A DNA stretch of 64,000 bases. Origin: CAZWDO01 sp964632485 [NCBI: uncultured bacterium] (GTDB lineage: Bacteria > JAGOEH01). How positions within the stretch are numbered: position 1 is the stretch's first letter; each line of letters starts with the position of its first letter. Shown here piece after piece: positions 7,272-15,667 of the stretch. The notes under the pieces were generated by a model. It was not told where the DNA came from. It did no database searches and saw only the letters and a program-made list of their open reading frames with translations. Made by a program: the position numbers and the translations under genes. The stretch covers positions 1-64,000 of the forward strand of contig CAZWDO010000017.1 in the NCBI GenBank assembly GCA_964632485.1. The letters are read 5' to 3'.

Positions 7272-9494
7272 TTATGGAGTCAGCGGATCGTTAACGCCAT
7301 AGGTTATGCGTTTTATCGTTTTTTGAGCTTCCTGCTTTAACGCTGCCGGCGTGTTGGGGCTTTGGATTAATTCCCGGCACAATGAAACTATTGGCCCGCG
7401 TTGCCGCGAAAAGGTGAACCATCCCAGCATCTCAACGGTGGCTATCCGGAATTCTTCTTCGATTTTGGGATTCTTTGCAAAATCGATAAATCCCTCAACA
7501 AAGCCATGAACTCGGTTATTCCGAAAAGACCTGATGGAATTGAGCCGTTTTTTGGCGCTTAAGGAATCATTCAGAATTGCCTGATATTCAAGGATAAAGT
7601 AATCATCCGATTTATTGGTATTTTCACGAAAACGGTAATGGTTATTGAGTTGGTCGCTCCAATAAATTGGGATTTGTTTCAATGAATCAGCGCAATTTAT
7701 CACGTCCCTTGGAAAGAATCGGTCCAAAGCATTGCGGGCGTTGAAACGGACACGCTCGGAAATATCAACGGTCGCCGCCCGGATCAGGAGAGGAATATAT
7801 TCATTATAGCCGATGTCGCCCATCCAGACCACGGACTTGCGACGGATCATTTCATACGGATCATCAAGAGTCTGAGCCAGAATCTCTTCAAAGGCAGTGG
7901 AACGAGTACGCGCTAATAATTTCATTATTTGCAAGCGTACAATCCCGGATTTTTCTGAAAAATACCAGAGAACTAAACGGGAAATCGCTTTTTCCCCATG
8001 TAGATTCAATAAAGATTTTGCCGCTAACGCGCGTTCGATCGGATAATCGGATTTAATCATTTTTTCAATTTCTTCCGGGTGGATCTGATTGTTTAAAAAA
8101 CGTTCAATAATGGGGAGCCGATCATCGCTTTGGAAACAAAAAGTAGGGTCGCCAATAATATGTGATTCTAAATAGGCGCGGGTTTTATGCCATTGTCCGA
8201 TACGAAGCCCGTGGCTGAGCATCCCGACTCCTTCATTAGCCCAAATATCCTGGAGTACATTCACTGTATTGGCAATGCCTGCTAATGAATTACCGTCGTT
8301 ATAAATATAGGCACCTGCAATATAGCCGGAATCCTCAATAAAGCGCCCATTAAAGCATTCATCAAAAATGATCATTCGGGGGTTAGGTTTAATTTCGCGG
8401 ATATCTTTGAGATAAATATCCCTATTATAGGCGTACAATGAATCGCTAATAAATATTGAGTCGTCAAAGGCGCCGTTAAACCAATCCGCAGGAATTTCCA
8501 ATTGATCCATCAGCCGATTTTTTTCGAGCTCTATATCTTTTTCTTTATCACGGAGGGATCTCAATCTGTTGCGCAAAAGCCGTTTTACTTCCATTACGTG
8601 CTCATTGATGGCGGATACAACCGGTTCGCCTAATAAAAACTGGTTTTCCGGCGACCCGTGGGCATGAAATACCGCCAGATCATATTTGTCGTTTTCCAAT
8701 TCCTTCAAAATAATGCGCTTTAAATTCTGGGTCATGCTATGGTAGTAATAGTTCAATCCTCCGTTGGGTTGATAAAACTGGGGAAATTGATCATAGAGGC
8801 TTAACAGTTCGCCTTCCCAGGCGCTCAATGCTTCCGAATGATATCCCTGTCCGGCGATAAAAAGCGCTCTGTTCAGCGCTTCTTTTTTCCCTTTATACGC
8901 AATCACTTTTTGTAGATACCCTTTAATGGAAGCGATTGATTCGGCATCGGACCCCCCGGGATAAATCCGCCCGCTATAAAGTTCCTTTTCGATGTATTGA
9001 GGGGATTGCGATGATAGTGAATAATAAAAAAGCAGGGGATGGGCGCTGTCCTGACAGATGAAATCAAATTGCAGATCGAAATCTTCATAAAACCGGTCGG
9101 AAGGCACTGAAGAGCGTATCATGGGATAGCGGGTCTGGTCCATTTTAAATGCTGAAGTGAGGTGTTGCGCATCGCGCAGCATGGGTACCGGGATTTTTCC
9201 GATAAAAACAACTCCCTCGAGACGCGGGGAAGCCTGATTAATTGCTTGTATCGTATTCTTGATGGATTCCGGGTTTTTCCAGAAATCTGCGGCGATCCAA
9301 ACTGACAATCCCTCTTTTTCAATAGCGTCCCGGTATTGTCTGATTTCCTTTTTAGCTTCATCCCAGGTTTTCTGGTCAACTATGATCGCAAAAGCCGATT
9401 TTCCTTCATGGCGCGGTTCTTCATAAATGGTTTGCGCTGCTAATAACCCGCTTAATAGTATTAAACTAATTAAAAACCAGAGGGATAGTTTCAT
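7272..9494 (-). CDS. Exported gingipain-like (clan CD, peptidase C25-type) protein with HEAT repeats
   Basis: 740 residues with a signal peptide (1-20, LLSGLLAAQ). The first 460 residues resemble the peptidase C25 (gingipain) fold: a His loop VFHAHGSPE (H279-G280) at the end of one strand, a Cys loop IIFDECFNG (C380) at the end of the next, and ESHIIGDPTF near 443-452, matching the GDPT signature that closes such domains. His and Cys are about 100 residues apart, more than in gingipains, because a charged helical hairpin (about 300-335) is inserted between them. Residues about 480-600 form HEAT-like repeats and the C-terminus (650-730) is also helical. Inferred role: surface or periplasmic cysteine endopeptidase; activity is unproven. 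It is the last gene of a TonB-receptor operon, 113 bases after the barrel gene, with AGGAG before ATG 9494. No type IX sorting domain is seen. Confidence 0.72.
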   Translation of the reverse strand: MKLSLWFLISLILLSGLLAAQTIYEEPRHEGKSAFAIIVDQKTWDEAKKEIRQYRDAIEKEGLSVWIAADFWKNPESIKNTIQAINQASPRLEGVVFIGKIPVPMLRDAQHLTSAFKMDQTRYPMIRSSVPSDRFYEDFDLQFDFICQDSAHPLLFYYSLSSQSPQYIEKELYSGRIYPGGSDAESIASIKGYLQKVIAYKGKKEALNRALFIAGQGYHSEALSAWEGELLSLYDQFPQFYQPNGGLNYYYHSMTQNLKRIILKELENDKYDLAVFHAHGSPENQFLLGEPVVSAINEHVMEVKRLLRNRLRSLRDKEKDIELEKNRLMDQLEIPADWFNGAFDDSIFISDSLYAYNRDIYLKDIREIKPNPRMIIFDECFNGRFIEDSGYIAGAYIYNDGNSLAGIANTVNVLQDIWANEGVGMLSHGLRIGQWHKTRAYLESHIIGDPTFCFQSDDRLPIIERFLNNQIHPEEIEKMIKSDYPIERALAAKSLLNLHGEKAISRLVLWYFSEKSGIVRLQIMKLLARTRSTAFEEILAQTLDDPYEMIRRKSVVWMGDIGYNEYIPLLIRAATVDISERVRFNARNALDRFFPRDVINCADSLKQIPIYWSDQLNNHYRFRENTNKSDDYFILEYQAILNDSLSAKKRLNSIRSFRNNRVHGFVEGFIDFAKNPKIEEEFRIATVEMLGWFTFSRQRGPIVSLCRELIQSPNTPAALKQEAQKTIKRITYGVNDPLTP

Positions 9495-9607
9495 AAACGC
9501 TCCTGATCGTTAAGGGTACTTGTTCCTATTAAGTATTTTCCGCAAAGAATCAATTTTTGGTAGAAAAGAAAATCGTGGGATAAATGAAGTGACCGCATCT
9601 GTCGAAT

Positions 9608-11188
9608 TTAGTAGGCGGGTAAAAGGAAATCGAGTTGTAATCCCGTCCCCCAGCGATTTTTATGTTCAAATAATGTCTCCGTTTTTGGCAAACTTATATT
9701 AAAATAAAGGCTCAACTGTATGTTTCCGATTGCGGGGTAATCCCATAAAGCGGCTAATTCTATCCGGTGGTTATAATAAGAGGTATAATAGTATTCGATA
9801 TCCTGCTGCCATACATTGGCCCAGGGCGAATAAAAAGCGAAGGCAGGGGCTGGATCGGGGACATGATGGAGGCGAAATGAATACGAAAGCTGACTTAAAA
9901 ACCGCGATAAGTGAATGGGTAGAAACTCGATTTTTATCTCAGTCCGATAACTTTGCAAATTCCATGTGATTTCACTGAAATCATCGGTATAATCTGTTTT
10001 TTGCCATTGCAGCGAGGGAATGATTCCAACTTTTCGTCCCCCGGAAAACTGTCGATATAAATTCCAGCGGATCAAAGGCGTATAGCGCTGGCAATTGGTA
10101 ATCGTCAAGTCATAATCCGGATGCCGGGAATCGGCATATTCCATTTGTAATTTGAAAATCAGCAAACTTTGGAGCGTTTCATGAATCGTTGAATACCAGG
10201 AAATTCCAGAATTGAGTGACAGTAATTGGTATTTGCCTTCAGGTCGGGGTTGGGTTCCATTGTTACGGATCGCTAGCTGATGAGTTTCAAGCTTGATATC
10301 CGCAATGAAGCATTCGCGTTTGAAAAGTGAAATACATGTATAGTAGTCGGTTTGATCCTGACGCCGTTTTTCATCGGTTTTAACCTGGGTAATCGGATAA
10401 TCGTACCCGCGAAATTTTATTAACGTTGGAACGATCGAACTAGTGCGATCATCGCTATAGAGAATTTCTTCATCATATTGACCGATCCCGAAAACCCCGT
10501 TGAATGTCAACTCGGGGTTCAGTTTCCATCCCCAACCCGCCAGAACGCGCATCCGGACATGATTGGAGACCGGTTTGGGCGAAACGGCTTTAAGGGTTTC
10601 ATCGACTTCATAATCCATCCGGATTCCCCACTGCCATCGTTGGCCGGCATAGCGGGCATAGGTGGCGTTTAACGCAATCCCGTTGGAAGTCTGGTCGCCA
10701 GTTGCCGAATCGCCGGAAACAAAGGGCATCCCGAATGGGAGTTCTCCGGTAACGAGCCAATGGCGGTTGATAGCTGTTTTCTTAAAAAATTTGAACTCAC
10801 CTCCAAAAATCTCGTGGCGATTCAGTTTCTTCTTTCCACGCGCAGACATCGAGTAAATGCGCATCCCTTCAGCCACTGTAAATGGGCGAAATCCGCCCGT
10901 TTCTCCGTCAATTTTGGATGAGAGCCATAACCAATCCGGATCAGGACTATCAAAAAGAAATGCCGGATTGGAGGCGCTGGTATAGGGTGTGAAGGCGCGG
11001 GACAAAATCGGATCGATAAGGTGTCCGGGAAAATTGTCTGTTATGATTTTTTGAGCGAATAAGCTGCTATCTTCAGAAACTGCCGTCACGTCGACGGGAT
11101 CGGCTGAAAGCCCCGATCCTAAAAAGAATAGACTTATTAACAACCAGAAAGTGAGATTAATATCAAATTTCGCGGGCGCAGTGTACAT
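9608..11188 (-). CDS. Outer-membrane beta-barrel protein, DUF6850-like
   Basis: 526 residues, signal peptide in the first 29 (LLISLFFLGSGLSA). The remainder alternates hydrophobic and polar residues with many Tyr/Trp/Arg, and repeats of the type GEFKFF, WQWGIRMDYE and LSLYFNISL, as expected of amphipathic barrel strands; the early NPAFLF segment resembles small outer-membrane barrels of the FCB group. It recalls the DUF6850 barrel family, which is often next to a TonB-dependent receptor and a DUF4876 lipoprotein; that assignment is from memory of the family, not a search. It ends in a typical barrel C-terminus (LDFLLPAY). ATG 11188 follows AAAGGAAG. It lies 9 bases behind the lipoprotein gene, so the two are one operon. 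Confidence 0.6.
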   Translation of the reverse strand: MYTAPAKFDINLTFWLLISLFFLGSGLSADPVDVTAVSEDSSLFAQKIITDNFPGHLIDPILSRAFTPYTSASNPAFLFDSPDPDWLWLSSKIDGETGGFRPFTVAEGMRIYSMSARGKKKLNRHEIFGGEFKFFKKTAINRHWLVTGELPFGMPFVSGDSATGDQTSNGIALNATYARYAGQRWQWGIRMDYEVDETLKAVSPKPVSNHVRMRVLAGWGWKLNPELTFNGVFGIGQYDEEILYSDDRTSSIVPTLIKFRGYDYPITQVKTDEKRRQDQTDYYTCISLFKRECFIADIKLETHQLAIRNNGTQPRPEGKYQLLSLNSGISWYSTIHETLQSLLIFKLQMEYADSRHPDYDLTITNCQRYTPLIRWNLYRQFSGGRKVGIIPSLQWQKTDYTDDFSEITWNLQSYRTEIKIEFLPIHLSRFLSQLSYSFRLHHVPDPAPAFAFYSPWANVWQQDIEYYYTSYYNHRIELAALWDYPAIGNIQLSLYFNISLPKTETLFEHKNRWGTGLQLDFLLPAY

Positions 11189-11197
11189 TCTCTTCCT

Positions 11198-12433
11198 TTA
11201 ATGAGCGGTTTCGGGAGTCGGATCCTCAATGACTTCAAAATCGAGCGCGGAATTATTGGTATCCTGCATCAGCAGGCGCGTCCCGCGAGCGATGATTTTT
11301 CGTTCCATGGAACGTCCGGTATAAAAGACAATCCCGCCGGTGGCTCCGGCGTCAATCGAAGCTGGCAGTTTTTTTGTGAGCAAGTCATTCGCGGGATCCT
11401 TTAAATATTCCACTCCGTCTATGATACTGCTGATGGGAATCGCATACATGCTGTTCTCAAAGGTCAGGGAATTTATCTCCCCGTTAGAAATCACAATGGC
11501 ATCCTTTTCCCCGCCAATCAGCCAGTCGTAACCGGACGGCTGATAAAATATCAGCATATTGGGGACATCCACCGCATCCACGTCTTGACCGCTCTCTTCT
11601 TTATAAAATTCAAAGCGCACGTGGGAGAGATCAACGCTTTCACGGGGTTGTCCGCTGGTAGTGTCGATGGTATGATCGATTCCATCCAGTGCGCAAACGG
11701 CAAAGGCGCCCGGTTCCAGACCATTTTCCCGGCCGCTTCCCGGAAAATACCAGATGTTTTTTGAATATAAATAGCGCGCCGTATCCCCCGATAGATTGTT
11801 TGTAATCTCGGCGATGATAATACCATCGAGATATAAAGTCGTATCGGACTGATTGAATAACTCTACGTATTTGTCATGATAATAATAGCCGGAATTGGGA
11901 GGACCGCAGGCATAAATTTCAGAAATTACCAGGCCGCTACCACCGGAAACTGCTTCCAGGGTAATTTCAAAAATCGTATCGCGTTCGCCGGAAATTGAAA
12001 GCAGTCCCTGGCTTACATTCTTTAGTTGGATGCCATCCACGGGTGAACCGGTAATTTGCGCCATCTCCTGTGAACTCATGGCGCGGATCGCGCTGATATA
12101 GTAATCATCGGCTTTAATCTTTGAAAGCTCAATATTCCCGGTTGAATCGGATATAAAATTGTATTCCAACCCCAGGGTTTTCCCTTTAAGAGATACCTGG
12201 GCGTCGGGAACTCCTGCCATGCTGTACAGGGTTTGCATATATCCCGATACGTCTTTAAGATATATTTGAACAATTTTATCGCGGGAAGAACTGTTGCTGC
12301 ATCCGCTGAACAGGGCTGGCGCGACTAAAATCAGCCATAGCGCGGCATTTCTAAAATAGCCGGAAAGGTAATATTTTGCCTGGAATCCCGGACGAAATTC
12401 GTAACGATCATTAAATTTTAGCTTTCTTTGCAT
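11198..12433 (-). CDS. Lipoprotein, DUF4876-like, partner of the TonB-dependent receptor
   Basis: 411 residues. A 30-residue polar N-terminus precedes a hydrophobic segment ending in the lipobox LFSGC (Cys about residue 45), so it should be lipidated; the long n-region is unusual but no later start fits. After it comes a carboxypeptidase-regulatory-like beta sandwich (about 55-150: VPDAQVSLKG...YNFISDSTG) and a region with VISEIYACG and KYVELFNQSD, recalling DUF4876 and lamin-tail-type folds. Family knowledge: DUF4876 proteins usually sit beside TonB receptors, like surface substrate-binding lipoproteins. It starts 15 bases after the receptor gene with AAAGGATAGGAT before ATG 12433. Role inferred: surface-exposed ligand capture for the receptor. 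Confidence 0.65.
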   Translation of the reverse strand: MQRKLKFNDRYEFRPGFQAKYYLSGYFRNAALWLILVAPALFSGCSNSSSRDKIVQIYLKDVSGYMQTLYSMAGVPDAQVSLKGKTLGLEYNFISDSTGNIELSKIKADDYYISAIRAMSSQEMAQITGSPVDGIQLKNVSQGLLSISGERDTIFEITLEAVSGGSGLVISEIYACGPPNSGYYYHDKYVELFNQSDTTLYLDGIIIAEITNNLSGDTARYLYSKNIWYFPGSGRENGLEPGAFAVCALDGIDHTIDTTSGQPRESVDLSHVRFEFYKEESGQDVDAVDVPNMLIFYQPSGYDWLIGGEKDAIVISNGEINSLTFENSMYAIPISSIIDGVEYLKDPANDLLTKKLPASIDAGATGGIVFYTGRSMERKIIARGTRLLMQDTNNSALDFEVIEDPTPETAH

Positions 12434-12448
12434 ATCCTATCCTTTCAT

Positions 12449-15118
12449 TTAAGGATTAATTTGAGCGCTCAGTTGTAAACCATAAAAAAGTTCCGGATTG
12501 CGGCGCGTATAAACCGGATTTTTGGGGGATGATCTTTTTTGCATATAATATGGCCGATGGTTGAATAGGTTATTGACGAAAAAGGAAAGTTCGGCGCCTT
12601 TCCATAACGATTTGCTGACATTAATATTGAACAACCACAAGTTAGGCATATCCTCCTCATTCAGTTCATAGGGCTGGAGGGATTCTCTTAGCATTTGATA
12701 CTCGTCGGATGTTTGGTCCTCTGGGGGGATTGCTACTAATCGTCCATCCTGAGTCAAATAACCTTTGGGGTAGATATCGGTCATGTTTTTGTAACCTGAG
12801 ATGGAAAGAATATCCTGCATGGCATGGAGGGTGACCCAGATGCCTAAGCGCGCGAACTGAATATCGCAGCGATAATCAATTTGCAGATTATGGGAGTAGG
12901 GGGGATTGCTTTTGTATAAGGCCCTCACTGGCTGGTTTTCCAAAGAGAGATTTATTGGAAATGAGGAATAATAATTAAGATTGTTTTGATAGTAATAATA
13001 GGAATATGCCGCATCGACACGAAAAATGGTATGAATCCGCGGCAGACGTCGGGTTCTGAATGTGAACTCGAGACCCCGCGAGGTTTTTTCCCCGTCGTTG
13101 AAATAGCTCGAATAATCATAGAGAAAAACAGTATCTTTTACAAAAGCGGTGGACTGGTCCGGCCAATCGGGAAAACTGCGTTTATGGATAACAACCGGCG
13201 TTGTCAGACTGCGAAACTCATCAAACGTCTGAGCCAGAAACGCGGTCAAGGTAAATCCGGTGGGTCCCAGTTCCTGATCCCAGCTCATTTCCCATTTGTT
13301 TTCGCGGTAAGCTTTCAAATGGGGGGTGTCCTGGTTGAAAATATTGGTAGTAATGATCGAGAAATTTTTATCCGGATGAGCGGGATCGACTACGGCGACG
13401 GTATCGCTCATATCGATATATTTATTGCCGGGATAAATGAGTCCCAGCGGGGGAGATTTTGCGGTTTGGCCGAATCCGAAACGGAGCTGACTCTGTTCGC
13501 TCAGAGATATGGACAGATTACTGCGCGGCTGCAGGAAAGCGCCCTGGCTGGCGGTCAATCCTCGCAAGCCATTCCATTTCTCGGGACGGAAGGCATCGTA
13601 GCGAATGCCGATTTGGAGGGTAAAGGGCAGGCCTAACCGGCCATTGATTTTATCTTCAACGTAGAATGCTACTTGATGATACGCTGGTAAATGGTCGTAA
13701 GAACGGGGGCGGGCCGATTGTAGTCCCACTGTTGGCGGGTAGAGGGGATCGAAGAGTACGCCTTTACCATAGTTCGCATCAAGCTGATAATCGATACCGC
13801 TGATGATGGTATGGTGCCAGAACCAGTTCGGCTGCTGCCATTCATTGCTCAAATGAACTGCAAAATTGAACACCTCTCCTTTAATTTGTTTTTTGCCGAG
13901 ATAGGAACCGAAAACAATCACTCCTTCCTGCGAACCTTCTGTAATCCGATCGCTGACGATTGTATTGTCCCGGGCAACAATTCCCTGTGAAAAGGAATTC
14001 TGATGGGTCCACGTCAGGGCAAATGAATTGCTTAGTTTAAATTGGGAGGTCAGCCGTAATTCATGGGTATGGGAATACCGCGCCATCAGGTCGCGATTAT
14101 ACCAGGCCGCGCGATCGACCAACTCTGGTTTTTCCTTGCTTTCATCAAATGAGCGAGTAATGAGAATGCTATGAAACCATTTGCGCGTCACTGTCTCCCG
14201 TCGGGCGGAAATCTGCCAGGCCAGACGGGTATAACCATCGCCCGGAATGCGGATGTCCCGTTCGCTCAGGGCAATATTAGCATTCGTACTGATGGTCCAT
14301 TGATTGAATATACGACCCAGGCTGATGTTTGATTCATAAAGGTGGGGATTGTACTTAAATTTGATCCGTAAGGGTTCGTTCCGGTTTTTAGTTGTTACTT
14401 TCACCGCGCCGTCCGCCAGATTCCCGTAACGCGCAGAAGGTACTCCGCGGATGATTTCCACCGATTCGATGTTCTCTGCCGGTATCGCGCGCAAATCATA
14501 GCCGGTATTAGCGCTGGAATATCCGATCCCCACTTGCATGTTGGCGGTATTAGATAGCTCCACTCCATCCAACAGGAGTTGGGCGCCCAGTGATTGCCCC
14601 CCGCGAATTGTGGCTTTTTCGGGGGCGCTCATGGTGGGATTCCGCGGGGCTTGCCCGGGTTGCAACAATAATATATCGCTCAGGCTGGTCGCCTGGATAT
14701 GCTCTATTTCCCCTGAACTGATCGATGTTTTGGTCTGCCCGTCAGGTGGAATGAAGCGATCCGGCGCGGTAACCATTATTCCACCAATTTGAATGGTTTT
14801 ATCCACCAACCGATAGGTTTTGTTCAATGTTGTATCCGTGGTCCAGTTAATCCGTTCCTGAAAACTCTCATAGCCGATATGGGTGATCAAAATTGTGTAA
14901 CGCCCCTTCGGCAATTCAAAATGGAAATTTCCTTCAATATCGGTAATCGTCCCCTGCCGGTTTTCAAGGATTATAATATTGGCATAAGGAATCGATTCCT
15001 CATTTGCATCCACTAATTTACCCCGCCATTCAAAGGCGTTGACGCGAGTATTTATTGAGATTAGCAGGATATAAACGAGAAAAAACAGGTTTGGTTTTAA
15101 ATCTTTTATTTTCACCAT
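12449..15118 (-). CDS. TonB-dependent outer-membrane receptor with carboxypeptidase-regulatory-like N-terminal domain
   Basis: 889 residues with a signal peptide (cleavage near residue 28). Residues about 30-110 form the CarboxypepD_reg-like beta sandwich typical of FCB-group receptors (GKLVDANEESIPYANIIIL...GNFHFELPKG). The plug domain follows (about 120-235: SLSDILLLQPG, LLLDGVELS, ESVEIIRGVPSARYG) and then a 22-strand-type barrel to the C-terminus. It imports a ligand across the outer membrane using TonB energy; the substrate cannot be read from sequence. It is the first gene of a four-gene operon with the lipoprotein, barrel and peptidase-like genes. A near-consensus promoter ends only a few bases before the ATG at 15118, which lacks a ribosome site, so translation may be leaderless. 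Confidence 0.93.
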   Translation of the reverse strand: MVKIKDLKPNLFFLVYILLISINTRVNAFEWRGKLVDANEESIPYANIIILENRQGTITDIEGNFHFELPKGRYTILITHIGYESFQERINWTTDTTLNKTYRLVDKTIQIGGIMVTAPDRFIPPDGQTKTSISSGEIEHIQATSLSDILLLQPGQAPRNPTMSAPEKATIRGGQSLGAQLLLDGVELSNTANMQVGIGYSSANTGYDLRAIPAENIESVEIIRGVPSARYGNLADGAVKVTTKNRNEPLRIKFKYNPHLYESNISLGRIFNQWTISTNANIALSERDIRIPGDGYTRLAWQISARRETVTRKWFHSILITRSFDESKEKPELVDRAAWYNRDLMARYSHTHELRLTSQFKLSNSFALTWTHQNSFSQGIVARDNTIVSDRITEGSQEGVIVFGSYLGKKQIKGEVFNFAVHLSNEWQQPNWFWHHTIISGIDYQLDANYGKGVLFDPLYPPTVGLQSARPRSYDHLPAYHQVAFYVEDKINGRLGLPFTLQIGIRYDAFRPEKWNGLRGLTASQGAFLQPRSNLSISLSEQSQLRFGFGQTAKSPPLGLIYPGNKYIDMSDTVAVVDPAHPDKNFSIITTNIFNQDTPHLKAYRENKWEMSWDQELGPTGFTLTAFLAQTFDEFRSLTTPVVIHKRSFPDWPDQSTAFVKDTVFLYDYSSYFNDGEKTSRGLEFTFRTRRLPRIHTIFRVDAAYSYYYYQNNLNYYSSFPINLSLENQPVRALYKSNPPYSHNLQIDYRCDIQFARLGIWVTLHAMQDILSISGYKNMTDIYPKGYLTQDGRLVAIPPEDQTSDEYQMLRESLQPYELNEEDMPNLWLFNINVSKSLWKGAELSFFVNNLFNHRPYYMQKRSSPKNPVYTRRNPELFYGLQLSAQINP

Positions 15119-15126
15119 TATCTTAT

Positions 15127-15154
15127 AGTATAATCAATCTAAATTTGATGTCAA
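15127..15154 (-). promoter_or_regulatory. Promoter of the TonB-receptor/peptidase operon
   Basis: On the minus strand TTGACA (15149-15154) and TATACT (15127-15132) are 16 bases apart. The expected transcription start (about 15120) is within two or three bases of the ATG, leaving no room for a ribosome site. Confidence 0.72.
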
Positions 15155-15176
15155 GATAATTTTTTTATTTTTTTCC

Positions 15177-15205
15177 TTGACAATATGAACTATATTGCTT
15201 ATACT
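15177..15205 (+). promoter_or_regulatory. Promoter of the regulator/TonB-receptor genes
   Basis: TTGACA (15177-15182) and TATACT (15200-15205) with a 17-base spacer. It is back-to-back with the divergent promoter; the two -35 boxes are only 22 bases apart, so one bound regulator could control both operons. Confidence 0.8.
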
Positions 15206-15230
15206 AAATATGTGGAAAGGACATGTTAAA

Positions 15231-15293
15231 ATGAATCCCGATTATGGGAATTTTTTGAAACAGGTTCTGAAGGTAATCACATTAACAATCTGA
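15231..15293 (+). CDS. Possible 20-residue leader peptide
   Basis: An ATG 9 bases after AAAGGA opens a frame of 20 codons ending TGA, inside the 5' leader of the next gene. CAGGTT inside it can pair with AACCTG just before the ribosome site of the regulator gene, so a leader-type control is conceivable. No family match is recognised; it may be chance. Confidence 0.25.
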   Translation: MNPDYGNFLKQVLKVITLTI

Positions 15294-15328
15294 TGGAAGG
15301 GTTTAAAACCTGACCAAAGGAGGCAATT

Positions 15329-15637
15329 ATGAATAGTTTTGAGAGCTCGCGATCTCCGACAAAAACGCGACGTATCGGGGTTTTGGGTATTTTCATCCAA
15401 GCATTGGACAGCGTTAACCAGGTCAATACCATCCTCAGTGAATTTGGTTCCTGTATTCGGGGCCGATTGGGATTACCCCGCCTGGAAGCCCATTCTGATT
15501 TACACCTTATTGCCATCATTTTCGAAGGTTCAACTGATGACTTTGGCGCTATTTGCGGCCGATTGGGCCAATTGTCCGGTGTCGAAGCCAAGAGCCTGCT
15601 TTCTAAACAAGTCAATGATAGTTGCTCGTCAGTTTGA
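15329..15637 (+). CDS. TM1266-type small regulator (NikR C-terminal/ACT-like fold)
   Basis: 102 residues. After a polar N-terminal tail, the pattern RIGVLGIFIQ...VNTILSEFG...GRLGLP...LIAIIFEGSTDDFGAICGRLG...GVEAKSLLSK matches the single-domain family typified by Thermotoga TM1266, annotated as a putative regulator of the [FeFe]-hydrogenase system and related to the ACT-like C-terminal domain of NikR. Family proteins usually sit by hydrogenase maturation genes; here there is none, and a TonB-dependent receptor gene follows 30 bases later. A very strong ribosome site (AAAGGAGG, 15315-15322) precedes ATG 15329. There is no DNA-binding domain, so it would work as a small-ligand or metal sensor with a partner. 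Function in this context is inferred. Confidence 0.75.
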   Translation: MNSFESSRSPTKTRRIGVLGIFIQALDSVNQVNTILSEFGSCIRGRLGLPRLEAHSDLHLIAIIFEGSTDDFGAICGRLGQLSGVEAKSLLSKQVNDSCSSV

Positions 15638-15667
15638 GGAATGGCTACACTAAAAAAGGAGATCACT

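Noticed and set aside
12986-13636. 216-codon plus-strand frame inside the TonB-receptor gene
   Set aside because: Antisense shadow; the minus-strand receptor is unambiguous over the whole stretch.
15206-15328. Leader of the regulator/TonB-receptor genes as a cobalamin riboswitch
   Set aside because: Too short, and the conserved cobalamin-box core could not be found.
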